Shown in pieces: positions 49,351-62,161 of a DNA stretch of 64,000 nucleotides (position 1 is the first letter of the stretch; every line of letters starts with the position of its first letter). The translations under genes and the position numbers were made by a program. The notes below the pieces were generated by a model, which saw nothing but the letters and a program-made list of their open reading frames with translations, was not told the DNA's origin and did no database searches. The stretch comes from Paulownia fortunei (Eukaryota; Streptophyta; Magnoliopsida; Lamiales; Paulowniaceae). The stretch lies in the NCBI GenBank assembly GCA_019321725.1, contig CM033107.1:27324157-27388156 (forward strand), read 5' to 3'.

Positions 49351-52300
49351 TTACGTTTTCGAATTATAATGTGATTGGATTATTTTTTCTTTTTACTATA
49401 TAATTTCAAGAAAAACATAGATTATTTTCAATGATAGAATATATTTACTACTTTTAATTTTAATAATGACTAAAAATTGAAAAAACGACTCCGAATGTTG
49501 GTACCTATTTCTTACTTTCTTTTTGAATTTTTATTTTAGTTGATTTGTTTCTTTTTTAAAGTTTACATTTTAAAAAAAATATTATTTTCTAATAAAATAA
49601 AAGCGTATGCTATAATACCGGAGTTAGACTTAGAAAAAAATACTCTCCTACGGTTAAGGACAAATAATATTAAAACTTTAAAACTTGATACCTGTTTCTC
49701 TCTTACGTATTCAAATTATAATGTAATTGTATTGTTTTTTTTACTGTTTATTTTCAAGGAAAACTTACATTATTTTCAATGATAGAAATAATATATTTAC
49801 TACTTTTAATTTTAATAGTGGCTAAAAATTGAAAAAGCGACTTCGAATGTCGGTGCTTATTTCTTGCTTTATTATTAAATTTTTATTTTGATTGATTCGT
49901 TTCTTTTTTAAAGTTTAGGTTTTAAAAAATTTAATTTTTTCTAATAAAATAAAAGCGTATGCTATGATAGAGGAGTTAGAATTAGAAAAAATACTTTCCT
50001 ACGGTTAAGGACAAATAATATTAAAACTTTAAAACTTGATACCCGTTTCTCTCTTACGCATTCAAATTATAATGTAATTGTATTGCTTGATTTTTACTGT
50101 TTATTTTCAAGGAAAACTTACATTATTTTCAATGATAGAAATAATATATTTACTACTTTTAATTTTAATAGTGGCTAAAAATTGAAAAAGCCAATCCGAA
50201 TGTTGGTACCTATTTCATGATTTCTTTTTAAATTTTTATTTTAGTGGATTTATTTATTTTTTAAAGTTTACGTTTTAGAAAATTTATTTTTTTCTAAAAA
50301 AATAAAAGCGTATGCTATAATACAGGACTTAGAATTAGAGAAAATACTTTCATACGGTTAAGGACAAATAATATTAAAACTTTAAAAATTTGATACCCAT
50401 TTCTCTCTTACGTTTTCAAATTATAATGTAATTGGATTGTTTTTTCTTTTTACTATATAATTTCAATAAAAACTTACAATATTTTCAATGATAGAAATAA
50501 TATATTTACTACTTTTAATTTTAATAGTGGCTAAAAATTGAAAAAGCGACTTCGAATGTCGGTGCTTATTTCTTGCTTTCTTATTAAATTTTTATTTTGA
50601 TTGATTCGTTTCTTTTTTAAAGTTTAGGTTTTAAAAAATTTAATTTTTTCTAATAAAATAAAAGCATATGCTATAATAGAGGAGTTAGAATTAGAAAAAA
50701 TACTTTCCTACGGTTAAGGACAAATAATATTAAAACTTTAAAACTTGATACCCGTTTCTCTCTTAAGCATTCAAATTATAATGTAATTGTATTGTTTGAT
50801 TTTTACTGTTTATTTTTAGGGAAAACTTACATTATTTTCAATGATAGAAATAATATATTTGCTACTTTTAATTTTAATAGTGGCTAAAAAAAAAAAGCCA
50901 ATCCGAATGTTGGTACCTATTTCATGATTTCTTTTTAAATTTTTATTTTAGTGGATTTATTTATTTTTTAAAGTTTACGTTTTAGAAAATTTATTTTTTT
51001 CTAAAAAAATAAAAGCGTATGTTATAATACAGGACTTAGAATTAGAGAAAATACTTTCATACGGTTAAGGAGAAATAATATTAAAACTTTAAAAATTTGA
51101 TACCCATTTCTCTCTTACGTTTTCAAATTATAATGTAATTGGATTGTTTTTTTTTTTACTATATAATTTCAAGGAAAGCTAACATTATTTTCAATGATAG
51201 AAATAATATATTTACTACTTTTAATTTTAATAATGGCTAAAAATTGAAAAAGCGACTGTGAATGTTGGTACCTATTTCTTGCTTTCTTTTTAAATTTTTA
51301 TTTTAGTTGATTTGTTTCTTTTTCAAAGTTTACATTTTAAAAAAAATTATTATTTTCTAATAAAATAAAAGCATATGCTATAATACCGGAGTTAGACTTA
51401 GAAAAAAATACTCTCCTACGGTTAAGGACAAATAATATTAAAACTTTAAAACTTGATACCCGTTTCTCTCTTACGTATTCAAATTATAATGTAATTGTAT
51501 TGGTTTTTTTTTACTGTTTATTTTCAAGGAAAACTTACATTATTTCGATGATAGAAATAATATATTTACTACTTTTAATTTTAATAGTGGCTAAAAATTG
51601 AAAAAGCGACATCGAATGTCGGTGCTTATTTCTTGCTTTCTTATTAAATTTTTATTTTGATTGATTCGTTTCTTTTTTAAAGTTTAGGTTTTAAAAAATT
51701 TAATTTTTTCTAATAAAATAAAAGCGTATGCTATAATACAGGACTTAGAATTAGAGAAAATACTTTCATACGGTTAAGGACAAATAATATTAAAACTTTA
51801 AAAATTTGATACCCATTTCTCTCTTACGTTTTCAAATTATAATGTAATTGGATTGTTTTTTCTTTTTACTATATAATTTCAAGAAAAACTTACATTATTT
51901 TCAATGATAGAAATAATATATTTACTACTTTTAATTTTAATAGTGGCTAAAAATTGACAAAGCCAATCCGAATGTTTGTACCTATTTCATGATTTCTTTA
52001 TAAATTTTTATTTTAGTGGATTTATTTATTTTTTAAAGTTTACATTTTAGAAAATTTATTTTTTTCTAAAAAAATAAAAGCGTATGCTATAATACAGGAC
52101 TTAGAATTAGAGAAAATACTTTCATACGGTTAAGGACAAATAATATTAAAACTTTAAAAATTTGATACCCATTTCTCTCTTACGTTTTCAAATTATAATG
52201 TAATTGGATTGTTTTTTCTTTTTACTATATAATTTCAAGAAAAACTTACATTATTTTCAATGATAGAAATAATATATTTACTACTTTTAATTTTAATAAT

Positions 52301-53490
52301 GGCTACAAATTGAAAAAGCGATTGCGAATGTCGATACCTTTTTTTTGCTTTCTTTTTAAATTTTTATTTTAATTGATTTGTTTCTTTTTTAAAGTTTACA
52401 TTTTAAAAAATTTACTTTTTTCTAATAAAATAAAAGCGTATGCTATAACACAGGATTTAGAATTAGAAAAAAATACTTTCCTACTGTTAATGACAAATAA
52501 TATTAAAACTTTAAAACTTGATACCTGTTTCTCTGTTACGTATTGAAATTATAGTTTAATTGTATTGTTTTTTCTTTTTAATATATAATTTCAAGAAAAA
52601 CATATATTATTTTCAATGATAGAAATAATATATTTACTACTTTTAATTTTAATAGTGGCTACAAATTGAAAAAACAACTTACGTTTTCGAATTATAATGT
52701 GATTGGATTATTTTTTCTTTTTACTATATAATTTCAAGAAAAACATAGATTATTTTCAATGATAGAATATATTTACTACTTTTAATTTTAATAATGACTA
52801 AAAATTGAAAAAACGACTCCGAATGTTGGTACCTATTTCTTACTTTCTTTTTGAATTTTTATTTTAGTTGATTTGTTTATTTTTTATAGTTTACATTTTA
52901 AAAAAAATATTATTTTCTAATAAAATAAAAGCGTATGCTATAATACCGGAGTTAGACTTAGAAAAAAATACTCTCCTACGGTTAAGGACAAATAATATTA
53001 AAACTTTAAAACTTGATACCCGTTTCTCTCTTATGTATTCAAATTATAATGTAATTGTATTGTTTTTTTTTTTTACTATTTATTTTCAAGGAAAACTTAC
53101 ATTATTTCGATGATAGAAATAATATATTTACTACTTTTAATTTTAATAGTGGCTAAAAATTGAAAAAGCGACTTCGAATGTCGGTGCTTATTTCTTGCTT
53201 TCTTATTAAATTTTTATTTTGATTGATTCGTTTCTTTTTTAATGTTTAGGTTTTAAAAAATTTAATTTTTTCTAATAAAATAAAAACGTATGCTATGATA
53301 GAGGAGTTAGAATTAGAAAAAATACTTTCCTACGGTTAAGGACAAATAATATTAAAACTTTAAAACTTGATACCCGTTTCTCTCTTATGCATTCAAATTA
53401 TAATGTAATTGTATTGTTTGATTTTTACTGTTTATTTTCAAGGAAAACTTACATTATTTTCAATGATAGAAATAATATATTTACTACTTT
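49351..53490. repeat. Spaced copies of an 0.8-kb block inside the satellite
   Basis: The segment starting ttacgttttcgaattataat at 49351 recurs at 52679 (offset 3328), including the rare aacatagattattttc, a shortened tgatagaatatattt and gacttagaaaaaaatactct. Similarity runs about 810 bp, to about 50160 and 53490. The second copy starts at a breakpoint: gaaaaaacaa at 52668-52677 is joined straight to cttacgttttcg, leaving out about half a monomer. The two near-identical 80-81 codon open frames at 49540 and 52868 result from this duplication. Confidence 0.75.
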
Positions 53491-55749
53491 TAATTTTAAT
53501 AATGGCTAAAAATTGGAAAAGCGACTGCGAATATTGATACCTATTTTTTGCTTTCTTTTTAAATTTTTATTTTAGTTGATTTGTTTCTTTTTTAAAGTTT
53601 ACATTTTAAAAAATTTATATTTTTCTAATAAAATAAAAGTGTATCCTGTAATACAGGAGTTAGAATTAGAAAAATTACTTTCCAACGATTAAGGATAAAT
53701 AATATTAAAACATTAAAAATTTGATACCCATTTCTGTCTTACGTTTTCAAATTATAATGTAATTGGATTGTTTTTTCTTTTTACTATATAATTTCAAGAA
53801 AAACTTACATTATTTTCAATGATAGAAATAATATATTTACTACTTTTAATTTTAATAATGGTTAAAAATTAAAAAAGCGACTGCGAATGTTGGTACCTTT
53901 TTTGTGCTTTCTTTTTAAATTTTTATTTTAGTTGATTTATTTCTTTTTTAATGTTTACATTTTAAAAAATTTATATTTTTCTAATAAAATAAAAGCGTAT
54001 GCTATAATACAGGAGTTAGAATTAGAAAAAATACTTTCCAACGGTTAAGGACAAATAATATTAAAATATTAAAAACGTGATACCTGTTTGTCTATTACGT
54101 ATTCAACTTATAATGTAATTGGATTGTTTTTTTTTTTATTATATATTTTAAGGAAAACTTACATTATTTTCAATGATAGAAATAATATATTTACTACTTT
54201 TAATTTTAATAATGGCTAAAAATTAAAAAAGCGACTGCGAATGTTGCTACGTATTTTTTGCTTTCTTTTTAAAATTTTATTTTAATTGATTTGTTTCTTT
54301 TTTAAAGTTTACGTTTTAAAAAAAATATATTTTTCTAATAAAAAAAAGTGTATGCTATAATACAGTAGTTAGAATTAGAAAAAATACTTTCCAACAGTTA
54401 AGGACAAATAATATTAAAATATTAAAAACGTGATACCTGTTTGTCTATTACGTATTCAACTTATAATGTAATTGGATTGTTTTTTCTTTTTATTATATAA
54501 TTTTAAGGAAAACTTACATTATTTTCAATAATAGAAATAATATATTTACTACTTTTAATTTTAATAATAGCTAAAAATTAAAAAAGCGACTGCGAATGTT
54601 GCTACGTATTTTTTGTTTTCTTTTTAAATTTTTATTTTAATTGATTTGTTTCTTTTTTAAAGTTTACATTTTAAAAAATTTATTTTTTTCTAATAAAATA
54701 AAAGCGTATTCTATAATACAGGAGTTAGAATTAGAAAAAATACTTTCCTACGGTTAAGGACAAATAATATTACAACTTTAAAAACTTGATATCTGTTTCT
54801 CTATTACGTATTCAAATTATAGTTTAATTGTACTGTTTTTTCTTTTTAATATATAATTTCAAGGAAAACTTACATTATTTTCAATGATAGAAACAATATA
54901 TTTACTACTTTTAATTTTAATAATGGCTAAAAATTGAAAACACGACTGTGAATGTTGGTACCTATTTCTTGCTTTCTTTTTAAATTTTTATTTTAGTTGA
55001 TTTGTTTCTTTTTTAAAGTTTACGTTTCAAAAAATTTATTTTTTTCTTATAAAATAAAAGCGTATGCTATAATATAGGACTTAGAATTAGAGAAAATACT
55101 TTTATACGGTTAAGGACAAATAATATTAAAACTTTAAAAATTTGATACCCGTTTCTCTCTTACGTTTTCAAATTATAATGTAATTGGATTGTTTTTTCTT
55201 TTTACTATATAATTTCAAGAAAAACTTACATTATTTTCAATGATAGAAATAATATATTTACTACTTTTAATTTTAATAATGGCTAAAAATTAAAAAAGTG
55301 ACTGCGAATGTTGGTATCTTTTTTGTGCTTTCTTTTTAAATTTTTATTTTAGTTGATTTGTTTCTTTTTTAAAGTTTACATTTTAAAAAATTTATATTTG
55401 TCTAATAAAATAAAAGCGTATGCTATAATACAAGAGTTAGAATTAGAAAAATACTTTCCAACGGTTAAGGACAAATAATATTAAAACATTAAAAACTTGA
55501 TACCTGTTTGTCTGTTACGTATTCAAATTATAATGTAATTGGATTGTTTTTTCTTTTTATTATATAATTTCAAGGAAAACTTACATTATTTTCAATGATA
55601 GAAATAATATATTTACTACTTTTAATTTTAATAATGGCTAAAAATTAAAAAAGCGACTCCGAATGTTGCTACATATTTCTTGCTTTCTTTTTAATTTTTA
55701 TTTTTATTGATTTGTTTCTTTTTTAAAGTTTACGTTTTAAAAAAATTGT

Positions 55750-58700
55750 TTTTTTCTAAAAAAATAAAAGCATATGCTATAATACAGGAGTTAGAATTAG
55801 AAAAAATACTTTCCAACGGTTATGGACAAATAATATTAGAACATTAAAAACTTGATATCCATTTTTCTATTACGTATTCAAATTATAATGTAATTGGATT
55901 ATTTTTTCTTTTTATTATATAATTTCAAGAAAAACTTACATTATTTTCAATGATAGAAATAATATATTTACTACTTTTAATTTTAATAGTGGCTAAAAAT
56001 TGAAAAAAGCGACTACGAATGTTGGTACCTATTTCTTGCTTTCTTTTTAAATTTTTATTTTAGTTGATTTGTTTCTTTTCTAAAGTGTAGGTTTTAAAAA
56101 ATTTATTTTTTTCTAATAAAATAAAAGTGTATGCTATAATACAGGAGTTAGAATTAGAAAAAATACTTTCCAACGGTTAAGGACAAATAATATTAAAACT
56201 TTAAAAACTTAATACACGTTTCTTTATTACGTATTCAAATTATAATGTAATTGGATTATTTTTTCTTTTTACTATATAAGTTCAAGAAAAACTTACATTA
56301 TTTTCAATGATAGAAATAATATATTTACTACTTTTAATTTTAATAATGGCTAAAAATTAAAAAAGCGACTCCGAATGTTGCTACATATTTCTTGCTTTCT
56401 TTTGAAATTTTTATTTTAATTGATTTGTTTCTTTTTTAAAGTTTACGTTTTAAAAAATTTATTTTTTTCTAAAAAAATAAAAGCGTATGCTATAATACAG
56501 GAGTTAGAATTAGAAAAAATACTTTCCTACGGTTAAGGACAAATAATATTAGAACATTAAAAACTTGATATCTATTTTTCTGTTACGTATTCAAATTATA
56601 ATGTAATTGGATTGTTTTTTCTTTTTAATATATAATTTCAAGGAAAACTTACATTATTTTCAATGATAGAAATAATATATTTACTACTTTTAATTTTAAC
56701 AATGGCTAAAAATTGAAAAAAGCGACTGCGAATGTTGGTATCTATTTCTTGCTTTCTTTTTAAATTTTTATTTTAGTTGATTTGTTTCTTTTTTAAAGTG
56801 TACGTTTTAAAAAATTTATTTTTTTCTAATAAAATAAAAGTGTATGCTATAATACAGGAGTTAGAATTAGAAAAGATACTTTCCTACGGTTAATGACAAA
56901 TAATATTAAAACTTTAAAAATTTGATACCCATTTTTCTCTTAGGATTTCAAATTATATTGTAATTGGATTGTTTTTTTTTTTTATTATATAATTTTAAGG
57001 AAAACTTACATTATTTTCAATGATAGAAATAATATATTTACGACTTTTAATTTTAATAATAACTAAAAATTGAAAACGCAATTCTGAATGTTGGTAGCTA
57101 TTTCTTGCTTTCTTTTTAAATTTTTATTTTAGTTGATTTGTTTCTTTTTTAAAGTTTACGTTTTAAAAAATTTATTTTTTTCTAATAAAATAAAAGTGTA
57201 TGCTATAATACAGGAGTTAGAATAAGAAAAAATACTTTCCAACGGTTAAGGACAAATAATATTAAAATTTTAAAAACTTGATACCTGTTTCTCTGCTACG
57301 TATTCAAATTATAATGTAATTGAATTATTTTTTCTTTTTACTATATAATTTCAAGAAAAACTTACATTATTTTCAATGATAGAAATAATATATTTACTAC
57401 TTTTAATTTTAATAGTGGCTAAAAATTAAAAAAGCGACTCCGAATGTTGCTACATATTTCTTGCTTTCTTTTGAAATTTTTATTTTAATTGATTTGTTTC
57501 TTTTTTAAAGTTTACGTTTTAAAAAAATTATTTTTTTCTAAAAAAATAAAAGCGTATGCTATAATACAGGAGTTAGAATTAGAAAAAATACTTTCCTACG
57601 GTTAAAGATAAATAATATTAGAACATTAAAAACTTGATATCTATTTTTCTGTTACGTATTCAAATTATAATGTAATTGGATTGTTTTTTCTTTTTATTAT
57701 ATAATTTCAAGGAAAACTTACATTATTTTCAATGATAGAAATAATATATTTACTACTTTTAATTTTAACAATGGCTAAAAATTGAAAAAGCGACTGCGAA
57801 TGTTGGTATCTATTTCTTGCTTTCTTTTTAAATTTTTATTTTAGTTGATTTGTTTCTCTTTTAAAGTGTACGTTTTAAAAAATTTATTTTTTTCTAATAA
57901 AATAAAAGTGTATGCTATAATACAGGAGTTAGAATTAGAAAAAATACTTTCCTACGGTTAAGGACAAATAATACTAAAACTTTAAAAACTTGATACCTGT
58001 TTCTCTCTTACGTATTCAAATTATAGTTTAATTGGATTGTTTTTTCTTTTTACTATATAATTTCAAGAAAAACTTACATTATTTTCAATGATAGAAATAA
58101 TATATTTACTACTTTTAATTTTAACAATGGCTAAAAATTGAAAAAGCGACTGCGAATGTTGGTATCTATTTCTTGCTTTCTTTTTAAATTTTTATTTTAG
58201 TTGATTTGTTTCTTTTTTAAAGTGTACGTTTTAAAAAATTTATTTTTTTCTAATAAAATAAAAGTGTATGCTATAATACAGGAGTTAGAATTAGAAAAGA
58301 TACTTTCCTACGGTTAATGACAAATAATATTAAAACTTTAAAAATTTGATACCCATTTTTCTCTTAGGATTTCAAATTATATTGTAATTGGATTGTTTTT
58401 TCTTTTTATTATATTATTTTAAGGAAAACTTACATTATTTTCAATGATAGAAATAATATATTTACGACTTTTAATTTTAATAATAACTAAAAATTGAAAA
58501 CGCAATTCTGAATGTTGGTAGCTATTTCTTGCTTTCTTTTTAAATTTTTATTTTAGTTGATTTGTTTCTTTTTTAAAGTTTACGTTTTAAAAAATTTATT
58601 TTTTTCTAATAAAATAAAAGTGTATGCTATAATACAGGAGTTAGAATAAGAAAAAATACTTTCCAACGGTTAAGGACAAATAATATTAAAATTTTAAAAA

Positions 58701-60860
58701 CTTGATACCTGTTTCTCTGCTACGTATTCAAATTATAATGTAATTGAATTATTTTTTCTTTTTACTATATAATTTCAAGAAAAACTTACATTATTTTCAA
58801 TGATAGAAATAATATATTTACTACTTTTAATTTTAATAGTGGCTAAAAATTAAAAAAGCGACTCCGAATGTTGCTACATATTTCTTGCTTTCTTTTGAAT
58901 TTTTATTTTAGTTGATTTGTTTCTTTTTTAAAGTTTACGTTTTAAAAAATTTATTTTTTTCTAATAAAATAAAAGTGTATGCTATAATACAGGAGTTAGA
59001 ATAAGAAAAAATACTTTCCAACGGTTAAGGACAAATAATATTAAAATTTTAAAAACTTGATACCTGTTTCTCTGCTACGTATTCAAATTATAATGTAATT
59101 GAATTATTTTTTCTTTTTACTATATAATTTCAAGAAAAACTTACATTATTTTCAATGATAGAAATAATATATTTACTACTTTTAATTTTAATAGTGGCTA
59201 AAAATTAAAAAAGCGACTCCGAATGTTGCTACATATTTCTTGCTTTCTTTTGAAATTTTTATTTTAATTGATTTGTTTCTTTTTTAAAGTTTACGTTTTA
59301 AAAAAAAAATTGTTTTTTTTCTAAAAAAATAAAAGCATATGTTATAATACAGGAGTTAGAATTAGAAAAAATACTTTCCAACGGTTATGGACAAATAATA
59401 TTAGAACATTAAAAACTTGATATCCATTTTTCTATTACGTATTCAAATATAATGTAATTGGATTATTTTTTCTTTTTATTATATAATTTCAAGAAAAACT
59501 TATATTATTTTCAATGATAGAAATAATATATTTACTACTTTTAATTTTAATAGTGGCTAAAAATTGAAAAAGCGACTACGAATGTTGGTACCTATTTCTT
59601 GCTTTCTTTTTAAATTTTTATTTTAGTTGATTTGTTTCTTTTTTAAAGTGTAGGTTTTAAAAAATTTATTTTTTTCTAATAAAATAAAAGTGTATGTTAT
59701 AATACAGGAGTTAGAATTAGAAAAAATACTTTCCAACGGTTAAGGACAAATAATATTAAAACTTTAAAAACTTAATACCCTTTCTTTATTACGTATTCAA
59801 ATTATAATGTAATTGGATTATTTTTTCTTTTTACTATATAAGTTCAAGAAAAACTTACATTATTTTCAATGATAGAAATAATATATTTACTACTTTTAAT
59901 TTTAATAATGGCTAAAAATTAAAAAAGCGACTCCGAATGTTGCTACATATTTCTTGCTTTCTTTTGGAATTTTTATTTTAATTGATTTGTTTCTTTTTTA
60001 AAGTTTACGTTTTAAAAAATTTATTTTTTTCTAAAAAAATAAAAGCGTATGCTATAATACAGGAGTTAGAATTAGAAAAAATACTTTCCTACGGTTAAGG
60101 ACAAATAATATTAGAACATTAAAAACTTGATATCTATTTTTCTGTTACGTATTCAAATTATAATGTAATTGGATTGTTTTTTCTTTTTATTATATAATTT
60201 CAAGGAAAACTTACATTATTTTCAATGATAGAAATAATATATTTACTACTTTTAATTTTAACAATGGCTAAAAATTGAAAAAAGCGACTGCGAATGTTGG
60301 TATTTATTTCTTGCTTTCTTTTTAAATTTTTATTTTAGTTGATTTGTTTCTTTTTTAAAGTGTACGTTTTAAAAAAATTTATTTTTTTCTAATAAAATAA
60401 AAGTGTATGCTATAATACAGGAGTTAGAATTAGAAAAAATACTTTCCTACGGTTAATGACAAATAATATTAAAACTTTAAAAATTTGATACCCATTTTTC
60501 TCTTCGATTTCAAATTATATTGTAATTGGATTGTTTTTTCTTTTTATTATATAATTTTAAGGAAAACTTACATTATTTTCAATGATAGAAATAATATATT
60601 TACGACTTTTAATTTTAATAATAACTAAAAATTGAAAACGCAATTCTGAATGTTGGTAGCTATTTCTTGCTTTCTTTTTAAATTTTTATTTTAGTTGATT
60701 TGTTTCTTTTTTAAAGTTTACGTTTTAAAAAATTTATTTTTTTCTAATAAAATAAAAGTGTATGCTATAATACAGGAGTTAGAATTAGAAAAAATACTTT
60801 CCAACGGTTAAGGACAAATAATATTAAAATTTTAAAAACTTGATACTTGTTTCTCTGCTA
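55750..60860. repeat. Ten-monomer spaced duplication with nested 1.43-kb repeats
   Basis: Private variants at 55750-57300 reappear in the same order at about 59310-60860, offset about 3.56 kb: cggttatggacaaat, gcgactacgaatg (56008 and 59571), a shared cttaatac variant, ctttcttttg, agaacattaaaaacttg and tctcttaggatttc or its one-base-shorter form. Within it, the variants gagttagaataag and tctctgctacg occur near 57211, 58639 and 58995, and aaaacgcaattctgaatg near 57070, 58497 and 60633, giving offsets of about 1.43 kb, 0.36 kb and 2.13 kb. Confidence 0.7.
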
Positions 60861-61930
60861 CGTATTCAAATTACAATGTAATTGAATTATTTTTTCTTTT
60901 TACTATATAATTTCAAGGAAAACTTACATTATTTTCAATGATAGAAATAATATATTTACTACTTTTAATTTTAATAATGGCTAAAAATTAAAAAAGCGAC
61001 TCCGAATGTTGCTACATATTTCTTGCTTTCTTTTTAAATTTTTATTTTAATTGATTTTTTTCTTTTTTAAAGTTTATGTTTTAAAAAATTTATTTTTTTC
61101 TAATAAAATAAAAGTGTATGCTATAATACAGGAGTTAGAATTAGAAAAAATACTTTCCTACGGTTAAGGACAAATAATACTAAAACTTTAAAAACTTGAT
61201 ACCTGTTTCTCTCGTACGTATTCAAATTATAGTTTAATTGGATTGTTTTTTCTTTTTACTATATAATTTCAAGAAAAACTTATATTATTTTCAATGATAG
61301 AAATAATATATTTACTACTTTTAATTTTAATAGTGGCTAAAAATTGAAAAAGCCAATCCGAATGTTGTACCTATTTCATGCTTTCTTTTTAAATTTTTAT
61401 TTTAGTGGATTTGTTTATTTTTTAAAGTTTATGTTTTAAAAAATTTATTTTTTTCTAAAAAAATAAAAGCGTATGCTATAATACAGGAGTCAAAATTAGA
61501 AAAAATACTTTCCTACGGTTAAGAACAAATAATATTAAAACTTTAAAGATTTGATACCCATTTTTCTCTTAGGTTTTCAAATTATAATATAATTGGATTA
61601 TTTTTTCTTTTTACTATATAATTTTAAGGAAAACTTACATTATTTTCAATGATAGAAATAATATATTTACGACTTTTAATTTTAATAATAGCTAAAAATT
61701 GAAAACGCGACTCCAAATGTTAGTATCTATTTCTTGCTTTCTTTTTAAAATTTTATTTTAATTGATTTGTTTCTTTTTTAAAGTTTACGTTTTAAAAAAA
61801 ACATTTTTTTCTAATAAAATAAAAGCGTATCCTATAGTATAAGAGTTAGAATTAGAAAAAATACTTTCCTACGATTAAGGACAAATAATATTAAAAATTT
61901 AAAAACTTGATACCCCTTTCTCTCTTATGG

Positions 61931-62021
61931 TTTAGGGTTTAGGGTTTAGGGCTTAAGGTTTGGGGTTCACAGTTCAGGATTCAGGGTTCAGGGTCCACGG
62001 TTTAGGGTTTAGGATTTGGGT
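61931..62021 (+). repeat. Interstitial telomere-type repeat (TTTAGGG, 13 heptamers)
   Basis: Starting four bases after the last satellite word, the sequence can be cut into 13 successive heptamers: three perfect TTTAGGG, then cttaagg, tttgggg, ttcacag, ttcagga, ttcaggg, ttcaggg, tccacgg, tttaggg, tttagga, tttgggt. TTTAGGG is the usual plant telomere unit. Register is never lost although several units carry one to three changes. The G-rich strand reads left to right. Confidence 0.9.
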
Positions 62022-62105
62022 TTTTTTTTAAAAAATAAAAACACCCATCGGGTGGGGGGTTGAGGCAACGACCCCCAACCTGTTTATATATCAATCGAGC
62101 AAAAC

Positions 62106-62161
62106 GAGTAGTACACCAAGTTTTACAAAAGAGAGCAAAAGTGAAACTTGGAGTACTACTC
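62106..62161. repeat. 18-bp imperfect hairpin
   Basis: gagtagtacaccaagttt (62106-62123) is followed after 20 bases by aaacttggagtactactc (62144-62161), its reverse complement with one mismatch. It lies in the short unexplained stretch between the telomere-like repeat and the LINE relic. Confidence 0.8.

Larger units (their letters stand above)
31450..61927. repeat. 30.5-kb satellite array, about 86 monomers of about 353 bp
   Basis: The landmark (t)ggctaaaaattgaaaaagcg recurs at, for example, 31452, 31753, 32099, 32447, 32797, 33148, 33497, 33881, 34234, then 38488, 38842, 39194, 39548, 39901 and so on to about 61689. Spacing is mostly 345-360 bp. Other landmarks in each monomer are ttggtacctatttcttgctt, aaagcgtatgctataatac, ctttcctacggttaaggac, cttgatacccgtttctctc and tcaaggaaaacttacatt. 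The array is head-to-tail, roughly four-fifths A+T by eye, and contains no gene. Monomers left of about 36 kb differ most from the rest; those at 38-62 kb are close to one another. The first interval is short (301 bp, about 49 bp missing). Open frames of 70-81 codons inside it are by-products of the repeat. Function is unknown; size and composition fit centromeric, pericentromeric or subtelomeric satellite. Confidence 0.97.

Noticed and set aside
49540..53113. Two near-identical 80-81 codon open frames (49540-49782 and 52868-53113) as a duplicated gene
   Set aside because: They lie inside satellite monomers, are absent as open frames from most other monomers, have low-complexity composition, and their identity is explained by the block duplication of the satellite.
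31450..61927. CRISPR-like or rDNA spacer repeat
   Set aside because: Units are about 353 bp, contiguous, with no spacers and no rRNA-like sequence; this is ordinary satellite structure in a plant genome.
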